Assembly: GCF_003025555.1 (NCBI RefSeq)
Contig: NZ_PYMH01000021.1
Location: 1-64,000 of the forward strand
Length of the DNA stretch: 64,000 nt
Direction of reading: 5' to 3'
Source: Photobacterium lutimaris
GTDB lineage: Bacteria > Pseudomonadota > Gammaproteobacteria > Enterobacterales > Vibrionaceae
The notes beneath the pieces were generated by a model, which was given only the letters and a program-made list of their open reading frames with translations, made no database searches and had not been told where the DNA came from. Positions 34,113 to 43,350 of the stretch are shown piece by piece. Positions within the stretch are counted from its first letter, which is position 1. The number at the start of each line of letters is the position of its first letter. The position numbers and the translations under genes are program-made.

Positions 34113-36881
34113 TTACTCCTCAATTAACCTATGTGCTATCTGGCTCTGGCGTTCTTGCGGTTTAAATTGATTAAACCTTGGCAAGAACTTGTCCCAGTCG
34201 ATGACATGGCTGTTGATTTCAGGACCATCAATACAGGCGTGTTTACGGATCAGCTTGCCATTTTCCATAACGGGCACCATACACGCGCCGCACATGCCGG
34301 TAGCATCCACCATGATGGAGTTGAGGCTCGCAACACAGGGGACTTCATAGCCCAGGGTCTGATCGCTCACCGCGCGCATCATCATAGGTGGACCTATGGT
34401 GATCACCTCTGCAATAGTTTGCTCTGCGTTCGCGTCATTCGCTTCCCGGTGCTGGACCAAGCGCTCTTCCAACGGATTGGTCACAAACCCTTCGATACCC
34501 AACGTGCCATCATTACTGGCGTAAACGACCTCCAGTTGTTCAGGGTAGGCCGCACGAAGGTTCTCCACCTTGTCACCTTCTGCAGTCCAGAAGCTATGGG
34601 TTTTGCTTCTGAAACCAGAGATAAGAGTGACTTTATTACCGATTTCCAGATGGGCCCGCATGATTGGATGCACAGCCGGTAGGCCAACCCCGCCAGCGGT
34701 GAAAATCACACTCTGGTTGTCCGGGTGTTTCACCACATGGCTAGCTTGTCCGAGTGGGCCGGCAATGGCCTCGAAACAGTCACCTTCTTGCATCTGGTTG
34801 ATCAGCTTGGAGCTGGTACCTAGACCTTGGATCACCAGTTCGATGGTGCCGGCTTCGGCATCCCAGTCGGCGAGGGTTAACGGGATCAATTCGCCTTTTT
34901 CATCCGCGAGCACCCTGACAAATTGTCCCGCTTTAGCTGACTGGGCGATCAGCGGTGAGGTGATGGTGAACTCGACAATTTCATCGGTCAATTGACGACG
35001 CTTGACGATTTTGGGTGCAGTTTGGCCAATATCTGTATAGCGACTGGCTTGTGCCACCAGCCCTTCAACTTCCTTGGCGTTGAAATCAATGTTACCCATG
35101 ATCTCTCTTGCCGCTGCCTGTCCGTCACCGGCTGCTTTGATGGCGGTAGAACCACCACGGGTGGCATCACCACCACTGTACACACCGCTTAGTGATGTCT
35201 CTTGCGAACCTTTGTTGAGCAGTAATGTGCCCCACTTGGAGGTGTTCAAGTCTGGGTTAGCGTCTTTGACGATTGGATTCGAGCTGTTGCCCAAAGCCAT
35301 AATGGCAAAATCAACCTTCATCAGTTCAAATTCACCGGTAGACTGCGGGCGTCTTCGGCCTGACGAATCAGGCTCGCCGAGCGCCATCACATCGAGTTTT
35401 GCACTGGCCAGGGTATGGTTCTTGTCGCCGTTGAATTCGCAAGGTGAGCGTAGCTCTTTGAACATAACCCCTTCTTCGAGCGCATGGTGCTGCTCTTCGA
35501 CACGGGCTGGCATCTCTTGCTGAGTACGACGGTAGACAATAGTGACGTTCGCGCCCAAGCGGCAGGCGGTTCGGGCGGCATCCATCGCGGTGTTACCACC
35601 ACCGATGATCATCACTTCCTTGCCTTCCATATCCGGCATTGGCGTTTCGTAGTCGGGCTCGTTTGCATGCATCAGGTTGACACGAGTCAGGAACTCATTG
35701 GCCGACATAATGTTCAGCAAATGCTCGCCGGGTACATTCATAAAGCGCGGTAAACCCGCCCCGGTACCGACGAAAATACGTGTAAAGCCTGCGCGTTTCA
35801 GATCTTCAAGAGTCGCTGTTTTACCGACAATGTAGTTGGCCACAAAGCGGCCGCCGAGCGCTTTGATTTTCTCGACCACATCATCAACCAATTGGTTTGG
35901 CAAACGAAACTCTGGGATCCCATACCTCAGCACGCCGCCCAAGACATGGAATGCCTCGAACACGGTGACGGGATAGCCCGCTTTGGCAAGCAGGTAGGCA
36001 TTGATCAGCCCCGAAGGCCCAGAGCCGACAATGGCGACCGGTGGTTTGCTCGCGGCAACCCAAGGGTTGATGTCTGCTGGCTTTGGTGGCTCGCCGTTGG
36101 ATAGCTCGCGCTCACGCTGGGGGAGGAACCATTCCAACTGGCCGATTTCAATTGGCCGGTCGTTATGGGTACATACCCCTTGGCACTGCAGCTCTTGCGG
36201 GCAGACCCGGCCGGTGACATTCGGCAGCGGGTTGGCGTCGCGAACCAGCTCGAACGCGGCTTTAAAGCGGCCTTCTCCCATTAGGTTGAGCACCTGAGGG
36301 ATATGGATCTTGACCGGGCACCCGCCGTCGTTTTCTTCCGCTGGGTTGCCGTCACGATCGCACTTGGGAACGCCGATTTCACATGGCCGATCTTCACACT
36401 GTTTATCGCGGATCACTTCTAGCCACACGAATAGTTCGACTTCGCGCAGGCTATAACCCAGCCCCATGTAACCTAAGTAGCCTTGGCTGACCAAGTCAAA
36501 GTCTTTGTTGCGCTCTTCGGCTGGACGCACGTATGGCGGGATGTTGTTGCTCCCGGGCCATCCAACGGAAAGTCCTTTGAACATCGGGTAGCGCCCTGAT
36601 AGATGGGTATCCAATGCCTGCACAAAAGCACGCTTTTGCTTGAGCGGAATACGCCATAAATAGCGCTGTAAGGCGACACTGAGTTCATTGTTAGCAAGCA
36701 ATAGCTGCCACAGTTTCTCGGTAAACTCAGCAGAGAGTTTGCCTTGCTTTAGTGTCTCGCGGATGAGCTGCATGCTCTCTTCGATTACCATCTGTTGGAA
36801 GCGCTGTGGATTTTGCTCCATGCGCTGCAACATCAGCTCCCGTTGAGCTTGTGATAGTTCTGGTTTGGTAAGGGTTGCCAT
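34113..36881 (-). CDS. Single-chain NfnB-NfnA-like ferredoxin:NAD(P)+ oxidoreductase
   Basis: 922 aa. About 120 N-terminal helical residues precede a GltD/NfnB-type part: iron-sulfur cysteines (C162, C167, C174, C188, then C227, C233, C237), an FAD loop AIVGSGPSGL (286-291) and a pyridine-nucleotide loop IIGGGNTAMDAA near 430. From about 615 there is a ferredoxin-reductase/NfnA-type part: FAD domain, FTAGGVGLPAVHPI, and a C-terminal 2Fe-2S loop GMCGACMVPV plus KHACIDGPE at about 865-885. Nfn enzymes transfer electrons between ferredoxin, NADH and NADP+, in some cases by bifurcation. The two Nfn subunits are normally separate chains. It lies two bases after the PFOR-like gene, in one operon with it. 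Bifurcation itself is not provable from sequence. Confidence 0.85.
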   Translation of the reverse strand: MATLTKPELSQAQRELMLQRMEQNPQRFQQMVIEESMQLIRETLKQGKLSAEFTEKLWQLLLANNELSVALQRYLWRIPLKQKRAFVQALDTHLSGRYPMFKGLSVGWPGSNNIPPYVRPAEERNKDFDLVSQGYLGYMGLGYSLREVELFVWLEVIRDKQCEDRPCEIGVPKCDRDGNPAEENDGGCPVKIHIPQVLNLMGEGRFKAAFELVRDANPLPNVTGRVCPQELQCQGVCTHNDRPIEIGQLEWFLPQRERELSNGEPPKPADINPWVAASKPPVAIVGSGPSGLINAYLLAKAGYPVTVFEAFHVLGGVLRYGIPEFRLPNQLVDDVVEKIKALGGRFVANYIVGKTATLEDLKRAGFTRIFVGTGAGLPRFMNVPGEHLLNIMSANEFLTRVNLMHANEPDYETPMPDMEGKEVMIIGGGNTAMDAARTACRLGANVTIVYRRTQQEMPARVEEQHHALEEGVMFKELRSPCEFNGDKNHTLASAKLDVMALGEPDSSGRRRPQSTGEFELMKVDFAIMALGNSSNPIVKDANPDLNTSKWGTLLLNKGSQETSLSGVYSGGDATRGGSTAIKAAGDGQAAAREIMGNIDFNAKEVEGLVAQASRYTDIGQTAPKIVKRRQLTDEIVEFTITSPLIAQSAKAGQFVRVLADEKGELIPLTLADWDAEAGTIELVIQGLGTSSKLINQMQEGDCFEAIAGPLGQASHVVKHPDNQSVIFTAGGVGLPAVHPIMRAHLEIGNKVTLISGFRSKTHSFWTAEGDKVENLRAAYPEQLEVVYASNDGTLGIEGFVTNPLEERLVQHREANDANAEQTIAEVITIGPPMMMRAVSDQTLGYEVPCVASLNSIMVDATGMCGACMVPVMENGKLIRKHACIDGPEINSHVIDWDKFLPRFNQFKPQERQSQIAHRLIEE

Positions 36882-36883
36882 AA

Positions 36884-39800
36884 CTACACCTCCACCGACA
36901 CAGGCGCGTTGAAGTGAATGATCTCTGCATCACACTCATCGGCAATGCGAGAGGCGCGTTTCACTAACTCATCGCTGAGCTGAACGGTTTCCAGTGCGTT
37001 AGGGATCACCTGGCTGATGACCTTGGCTTCACCGTTTTCAACAATCGTGGTTTTCTCGAACAATTCGCTCAATTGCTGGTAACAGGTTTTGCAGTCGGTA
37101 CATTGACCTTTTTCATCCTCATTGATGGCAACGAGGGGCAGGGCACCGTCAGCTTGGCTGGATGCTTGCGGTGCCGTGGAGCCTGCATCTATCTGAGTGA
37201 CCGGAATGGCGTTAGCAACATTGGGTGACGCTGCCATTGCCAACTCAGCTAAGCCATTGGCGATGGATTCGATGGTTTGCTCGTTGCTATCCATTGCGTT
37301 CTGGTAACGCTGCTTCCACTCATTGATTTGCAATTGATATTGCTGGTCAATGTTGGTGACATGCTGGCCGCTCAGGTATTGCAGCATATGCCAGTTGCGT
37401 AACCGCTCTTCGGTCAAGGCGACAATTGAGCTGGAAACTTGCAACTTGATCAGGTGCTGCTGTTTGTCTGTTGCCCAGATAAACGGTGTTTTGCCATTGC
37501 GTTCATCAGCGCTCATTGCGACGTATTCAGCCACTTCAATGGCGTTTTGCGCTTCGGTTATTGGAGTGAAGTGTTTCTTGAAGCGTCCTTCATAGAGTGA
37601 GAAGTCAGCCGGGGTGAACGGCATTTGTTTCAACTGGGTCATACCATCGTTGTCGATATAGCTGATGGTATGGGTTGCCCAATCCTGTTGCAGTTCAGGG
37701 TTCCCTTCGATACAGAAGCGCTCGGACAAGGTTTCGCCTTTGCGTGGATCATGAACAAACACCGGACTCATGCGGCTTTCGACAGCCAAGCGTGAATGAC
37801 GGGTACTGGCATCATCGGCAATACCGTGTTCGCCCATACATGGGGTATAGACATCAAACAGCGCAGGGGCGTCTTGATAGTTCAGGTACTCCATCAAGTT
37901 CGACATGAAGTGGCCCTGCAGGGCGGTAGAGGTCTGCACCACCATGACTTTCGGGTGGAAGGTCGCAATGATACCCAGCTCTTTGCGTGATTCCTGCTTA
38001 CCACTGTGGGCACTACCAAAGCGGCTGAGGTCGGAGTCCTGTGCGGTGAAGCTGGAGGTTGATGCCTGGCCACCGGTGTTGGAGTAGCTACCGGTATTGA
38101 GTACAAGTACCTTGATCGGAGTGCTGGTAGACAGCAAGCGCGATAGGGCGCCGAAGCCGATGTCATAGGTCGCGCCGTCACCACCGATACTGAATACGGT
38201 AGGTAATAGTCCGAGCTCCTGATCAGATAGTTGGCTCCATTCTAGGTAGCGAAGCTGCCTATCATGCACCTTGGCATCGTACATATCTTCAAGCTCAAGC
38301 TTGGCAGTACGCAGCGCTTTGAACTGCTCTAACTGGTTGGCCGCTTCACCTTCGAACAGGCCTTTGGCTACCGCAGGGGTGTCCTGGAACAAGCTGTTTA
38401 CCCATGGGTCATTGTATGGGTTGGCCGGGAAGGTAGATGCATAGACACTACTACAGCCGGTCGCGTTGGCAATCAGCGCGTCCGATGGACCATTGCCTGT
38501 TGGACCGTGCTCGAAGTGGAACAAGCGTTTTTCCAGTACTTTGATGGTACGGGCAATACGCTCGGCACGTGGTTGTTCTGCCTCGAGAGTTGCCACTGCT
38601 TGATGCTTGTCTTCAAGCTTCTCAATCATGTCCTCAAGGCTGGAAATGTGCGTCTGGTAACGCTGTTGCTGCAAGGCACGGTTGATTGAGGTAGCAAGGC
38701 GAAGGGCTGTGACCTCACCACACCCACGGCACGCACCGTGGCCTGAACTCATGGCATAGTAGTTACTGCGATCAAGTAACAGACGCTTCGATTCGCTGGC
38801 ATCGGTGATGCCTTGCTGCAAGAAGCGGGCTGGGGTATTTGGCATTTCCGCCAAGGTGGTGAACAGCTCGTGCATTTGATGGTTCATTTCCGTCGTCTGG
38901 CGTACTTTCTGCAGTGCGTTTGGCCCACAGACATCGACACACTCCATACAACCGCTACACTTGCTTGGATCGATGGACACCGAGAATAAACCACCGCTGC
39001 CGGGAACGGCTTTCTCCATGGCGTCGAAGAACGGCTTGGTACGGCTGACCGGTAGCGATTCCAATGTGACACAAATACCAGCCATTTGCTGGGTAACAGC
39101 AGGGTCGTCAAAGGTCATGGTATCAACGACGTTGGCAACGACTTGGTGCAGCGGCAGTGATTCGTTCTTTGGTGCGGTGCGGTAGTACTGACGTACTGCA
39201 TCCAAGATCGGTGGCATCTTGGCTTTCAGGCCATCACGCTGTAGTGGCGGGATATTGAGCTTGTCGATCGCCACGTACAGGATATCGTGCAGCTCATGTA
39301 CCGCATTCGGGATCGCGCCATCAGGACAGGCGATAGTACATTCCATACAGCCGGTACACTTATCGGCATCGAACTTAGGTGCATTGAGCCTGAACAAGCC
39401 TTTATCTTTGGTGATTGCGCTGGCTGGTGGCATGAACATACCTGAGCCTGGAATAACCGGTGCTTCACCAATGGTCCCGTCAGCATAGTGCTTACCGGCG
39501 ATATTACTGAAGTAGGATGGGTCGAACAGACCACAACTGGCTTGTTTTTGCTTCGGTGCTTCTGCGGTTGGTGCCGTTGACGCTTCGACGTCAGCATCAT
39601 TGAAATCGGCGTAGCAAACCTGCTGGGTCGCGTGGATCCCTTCACGGATCACGGCCATGTTACTTTCAACAACTCTTTCACCCTTGGCACCAAACTTCTT
39701 GGCAATTTGCTGGGTGATACGTTCTAGCATCGATGACTCGTCGGATCCTTGGGTTACTTGAGTGGCGTGACCACAAAGCGCGCCGATGAACGCGATACCC

Positions 39801-41899
39801 ATCATGCGGATCTCAAGATCGGCTGATGGTGCTTGCTCTCTGGCAACCTTGAAGGCATCAACGATATAGAAGTTGATATTGTTTTCACGAATGAACTGGC
39901 GCGCACTGGCAGGGATCTCTTGCCACACTTGCTCTGGTTCGTGATGGGTTTGCAGGATGAAGGTTCCGTTGCGGGTCAAGCCGGCCAGCGGGTTGGTGTG
40001 CATAAACACCTTGTGGTCTGGCGAGAGGACAATTTCAACTTGCTGCAATTCGGCGTTGGTGATCTTGATTGGCTCTGGCGAAAGCGTAATAAAGAAGTTG
40101 GTTGGTGCACCACTTTTCTCTGAACCGTATTTTGGCATCGACTTCGAATGCAGACCCAACGCGCCGGATAGAATATCGGTCAACAACTTACCGGTTGCAA
40201 TGGTGCCGTAGCCACCGACAGAGTGGAAACGTACCCGCATAGCAGATTCTGGCAGCAGATTAGGATTGTCACCGGTTTCCAATGCCATCAGTTCGGTATC
40301 AGGGTAAGCCTCGCGCAAACGATCCTGGATCAGTTTGAGCTCGCCGGTTGCTTTGGCATCAAAGAACTGGCTGCCCAAGTAGAAGAATGGCTTGGTGTTC
40401 TCTTCACGCATGTTATCAAATGCGGCGATGAGGTGTTTAGGCTGTAGGTCGTGACCGCCAAGCCCGAAGATACCGGTGTTGATCATCGGGATATGTTGTA
40501 GCGGTTTAATGCCATGGTGGCGAGTCTTCTGCACGTTTTCTTGTGCTTTGAATAGCGCGCGGGAAATACGTGCCGTCAAACGGGTTTCATCGCAGCGCTC
40601 AAGAACGGTTACCGCTAATTTGCCTGCGAGTTTCTCGACGATCTGTGCTTCTGGGAATGGGTGTAGCTGTTTGATCGAAATAACACCGACTTTCTGTCCT
40701 TGCGCACGCAAATGCGCCGCGACAGCTTCGGCATCGTCAGTAACGGAGCCTAGGCCGACAATGACGTAGTTGGCATCGTCACACATAAAGTCCATCACCG
40801 GCTCATAGTAGCGACCGGTTAGCTCGCCGTATTCCTGCATCGCCTGTTCGATGAACTGCGGCACATCATTCTGGAAGTGGCTGCGGTGATCGACGATCCC
40901 GGCTTGATAATCAGGCTGGTTCTGTACCCCACCGGTGAGACCTGGGTTGTGGGTATCAACCAGTGCAGGAACACGCTGACGGGTGTCTTTTTCATAGGCG
41001 TTGAGCCAAGCGCGTTGCCATTTCTTCTGCAGGCCGTCAGGCAAGAATGCGTTGGTCGACTCGATGAATTGACCTTCGCTATCCGTTTCAATCGCTTCGC
41101 TATTACTGGCGATGTAGCCTTTTAAGTCATTGAGTTTTTCAGGCCAGAATTGATCTTGGTATTTATCGATAAATTGGCTTAGCTGCCAAACACGGCCTTT
41201 CGCGCCGTAGAGCATACGCTGGGCTTCGGTTGGTGCGACAATGCGATCGGTCGGATCACCAAGGTATTGCTTGAGTAACTCAGGTTCAGGAAGCTTCACT
41301 TCGCTCTGAATGTGGCTGGTGGCAAAGCCATCCATGGTATTGGCAACCGGGATCAGCGATTGTGCACTGACTCGGTATGAGATCGCCGCGAGATCCGCCG
41401 CTTCCTGTGCGTTGCTGGCAAACAGGGTGGTATAGCCAGCAGAAAGCAGGGCGTATACATCATCATGTCCAGCCATTACATTCAATGAATGACGAGAGAC
41501 TGAACGCGCAGCAACGTGAAGCACGAAGCCTGCGGTTTTTTTACCCACCGTGACATAGTGAGATTCCAAAGCATAAAGGATGCCTTGGCTGGATGAGGCA
41601 TTTGAGATGTATTTTCCGCCGGTCAGAGCCGCGCCTAATGCACCACTTTGTGCTGAATGCTCGCCTTCAGGTTCGAAGAAGAAGGGGTGCTGTCCCCAAA
41701 CATTGCAACCACCTTGCGCCCTGAAAGCTTCGTATAATTCTGATATTTCAGTCGAAGGGGTGATGGGGTATCCAATGACACCGCCACAAACATAATCCAT
41801 GACATGTGCGACGGCACCATTTCCATGTATTACGGTTGATTGGCCTGGGTAAGTTGGTGTGCCCTGGGACGTATTGCTCCTTTGTGTCAGTGTAGACAT
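36884..41899 (-). CDS. Oversized pyruvate:ferredoxin (2-oxoacid) oxidoreductase
   Basis: 1671 aa against about 1170-1230 for usual NifJ/YdbK. Order: alpha/pyrimidine-binding domain (DYVCGGVIGYPITPSTE, residues 30 on), gamma domain (VRFHSVGGYGTIATGKLL, about 560-740), a ferredoxin domain with two 4Fe-4S motifs (CTGCMECTIACP at about 848, CSGCMECVDVCGP at about 978), then the TPP-binding beta domain (SGHGACRGCGE; GGDGATYDIGFG at about 1240 with NTGSYSNTGGQ). A tail of about 190 residues carries CTDCKTC near 1599. It would oxidise pyruvate or another 2-oxoacid to the acyl-CoA and reduce ferredoxin. The ATG at 41899 has AAGGAG nine bases upstream. Confidence 0.9.
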   Translation of the reverse strand: MSTLTQRSNTSQGTPTYPGQSTVIHGNGAVAHVMDYVCGGVIGYPITPSTEISELYEAFRAQGGCNVWGQHPFFFEPEGEHSAQSGALGAALTGGKYISNASSSQGILYALESHYVTVGKKTAGFVLHVAARSVSRHSLNVMAGHDDVYALLSAGYTTLFASNAQEAADLAAISYRVSAQSLIPVANTMDGFATSHIQSEVKLPEPELLKQYLGDPTDRIVAPTEAQRMLYGAKGRVWQLSQFIDKYQDQFWPEKLNDLKGYIASNSEAIETDSEGQFIESTNAFLPDGLQKKWQRAWLNAYEKDTRQRVPALVDTHNPGLTGGVQNQPDYQAGIVDHRSHFQNDVPQFIEQAMQEYGELTGRYYEPVMDFMCDDANYVIVGLGSVTDDAEAVAAHLRAQGQKVGVISIKQLHPFPEAQIVEKLAGKLAVTVLERCDETRLTARISRALFKAQENVQKTRHHGIKPLQHIPMINTGIFGLGGHDLQPKHLIAAFDNMREENTKPFFYLGSQFFDAKATGELKLIQDRLREAYPDTELMALETGDNPNLLPESAMRVRFHSVGGYGTIATGKLLTDILSGALGLHSKSMPKYGSEKSGAPTNFFITLSPEPIKITNAELQQVEIVLSPDHKVFMHTNPLAGLTRNGTFILQTHHEPEQVWQEIPASARQFIRENNINFYIVDAFKVAREQAPSADLEIRMMGIAFIGALCGHATQVTQGSDESSMLERITQQIAKKFGAKGERVVESNMAVIREGIHATQQVCYADFNDADVEASTAPTAEAPKQKQASCGLFDPSYFSNIAGKHYADGTIGEAPVIPGSGMFMPPASAITKDKGLFRLNAPKFDADKCTGCMECTIACPDGAIPNAVHELHDILYVAIDKLNIPPLQRDGLKAKMPPILDAVRQYYRTAPKNESLPLHQVVANVVDTMTFDDPAVTQQMAGICVTLESLPVSRTKPFFDAMEKAVPGSGGLFSVSIDPSKCSGCMECVDVCGPNALQKVRQTTEMNHQMHELFTTLAEMPNTPARFLQQGITDASESKRLLLDRSNYYAMSSGHGACRGCGEVTALRLATSINRALQQQRYQTHISSLEDMIEKLEDKHQAVATLEAEQPRAERIARTIKVLEKRLFHFEHGPTGNGPSDALIANATGCSSVYASTFPANPYNDPWVNSLFQDTPAVAKGLFEGEAANQLEQFKALRTAKLELEDMYDAKVHDRQLRYLEWSQLSDQELGLLPTVFSIGGDGATYDIGFGALSRLLSTSTPIKVLVLNTGSYSNTGGQASTSSFTAQDSDLSRFGSAHSGKQESRKELGIIATFHPKVMVVQTSTALQGHFMSNLMEYLNYQDAPALFDVYTPCMGEHGIADDASTRHSRLAVESRMSPVFVHDPRKGETLSERFCIEGNPELQQDWATHTISYIDNDGMTQLKQMPFTPADFSLYEGRFKKHFTPITEAQNAIEVAEYVAMSADERNGKTPFIWATDKQQHLIKLQVSSSIVALTEERLRNWHMLQYLSGQHVTNIDQQYQLQINEWKQRYQNAMDSNEQTIESIANGLAELAMAASPNVANAIPVTQIDAGSTAPQASSQADGALPLVAINEDEKGQCTDCKTCYQQLSELFEKTTIVENGEAKVISQVIPNALETVQLSDELVKRASRIADECDAEIIHFNAPVSVEV

Positions 41900-42292
41900 A
41901 CGACATAGCTCCTTGGTATGTGATTGAATACCCAAGCGACTTGAAGGTTACTTGGGTATATTAAGTCGACTTCCTTTAAGGTCGATTTTTACTTCCTCAC
42001 CAAATACTTCACGGCTTATGTGCCGTAGTGCACCTTATCAACCAGAGCATTTTGGTGAATAATCACATAAAACAAGTGATAGCTCTTGATTTGACCAACT
42101 GATGCTTATGGTCTAAATGCTACACTAGTTGCATTTGTAGCTTTGCTCATACGGTCACAAATTAAACACAAAATCCCCATTAATAATGCGTGTTTATACG
42201 GACTGAGAAGTGATAGCAAAATTGGTTAGCTGTCTGCGCCAAAAGCTTGATAACCTTGTCTCTTTCTTTTCTTTCGATGTGGCGGTTTTTCT
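41900..42292. other. Divergent control region, PFOR operon/yddG
   Basis: 393 bp with no ORF of note. It holds one TATCA (42036-42040) and three TGATA (42077-42081, 42211-42215, 42248-42252) half-sites, two in the context GTGATAGC, but none paired as the N3 palindrome. No sigma-54 -24/-12 sequence is evident on the minus strand. Confidence 0.4.
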
Positions 42293-43177
42293 TTGTTTTC
42301 GAAACACAAATACACCTTGGCTGGATGTGTCGCTATCTTGCTATGGAGCACCATAGTGGCCTTTATCCGCAACGTTGCCGAGCAGCTAGGGCCTGTCGGT
42401 GGCGCTGCAATGATTTATACCCTGAGCTCGGTATTGCTGGTTGTTGTTGTCGGCGCACCGAAACTCAGTCGGCTTTCCCCACGGTATCTCGTCATTGGTG
42501 GCGGGTTGTTCGTTAGCTACGAGATGTGTCTGGCATTAGCGTTGGGGATGGCTAACGATAGGGTACAGACCATCGAAATGAGTGTGATCAACTACCTCTG
42601 GCCAGCCTTGACGGTCATGCTGGCAGTCGTGGTCAGTAAGCAGCCTGTAAGTAAATTATTATACCCGGCAATGGCAATGGCTTTCTTTGGGGTGGCTTGG
42701 ACAGTTTCTGGCGATCAAGGCTTATCTTTAACCCGACTGGCAGAGAATGTTGCAACTAACCCGGTCAGCTATACCTTGGCATTTAGCGGTGCATTTATTT
42801 GGGCGATCTACTGCAATATCACCAAGCGTCTGGCAAATGGTCAGAATGCGATTGCCTGGTTCTTCATTGCCACAGCGGCCGCGCTTTGGGTGAAATATTT
42901 ACTGACCGATCAGCCGCCAATGGTATGGAATAGCGAAGCGCTGCTGAACTTGGTATTGGCTGCGGTTGCTATGGCGGGTGGTTATGGGTTGTGGAACATG
43001 GCCATTATCGGCGGCAACATGGTACTGCTTGCCACGCTGTCATATTTCACCCCCATTTTATCCGCTTTTTTCTCAGCCCTGATTTTCGGCATTAGCTTAG
43101 GGGTGACATTTTGGCAGGGTGTGGTGATGGTGACGCTTGCTTCGCTCAGTTGCTGGTATCTGACGCGCAAGAGATAA
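42293..43177 (+). CDS. yddG: YddG-like aromatic amino acid exporter (DMT family)
   Basis: 294 aa with ten membrane segments of the drug/metabolite transporter superfamily (two EamA repeats). It follows E. coli YddG closely at LLWSTIVAFIRNVAEQLGPVGGAA, VSYEMCLALALG, INYLWPALT, GAFIWAIYCNITK and SYFTPILSAF. E. coli YddG exports aromatic amino acids and paraquat across the inner membrane. The start is taken as TTG 42293; no ATG is well placed. Divergent from the PFOR operon. Confidence 0.88.
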   Translation: MFSKHKYTLAGCVAILLWSTIVAFIRNVAEQLGPVGGAAMIYTLSSVLLVVVVGAPKLSRLSPRYLVIGGGLFVSYEMCLALALGMANDRVQTIEMSVINYLWPALTVMLAVVVSKQPVSKLLYPAMAMAFFGVAWTVSGDQGLSLTRLAENVATNPVSYTLAFSGAFIWAIYCNITKRLANGQNAIAWFFIATAAALWVKYLLTDQPPMVWNSEALLNLVLAAVAMAGGYGLWNMAIIGGNMVLLATLSYFTPILSAFFSALIFGISLGVTFWQGVVMVTLASLSCWYLTRKR

Positions 43178-43350
43178 ATACCCCCCATTTTACCCATCAA
43201 CATGATGCCAAAGGGTTTGTAAGTAGCAGCTTACAAACCCATTCAGTTTTGTAACCTTCAGTCCAGATATTTCCAATATGATGTTTTTATTCCATTCGTG
43301 ATGTGAAACAGGGTCCCCCCCAAAGACATTAATAAATACAAGGACAGGTT

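Noticed and set aside
34131..34682. 183-aa plus-strand frame opposite the Nfn-like gene
   Set aside because: Antisense of a conserved FAD/2Fe-2S domain; composition rich in His, Arg and Thr as expected for a shadow.
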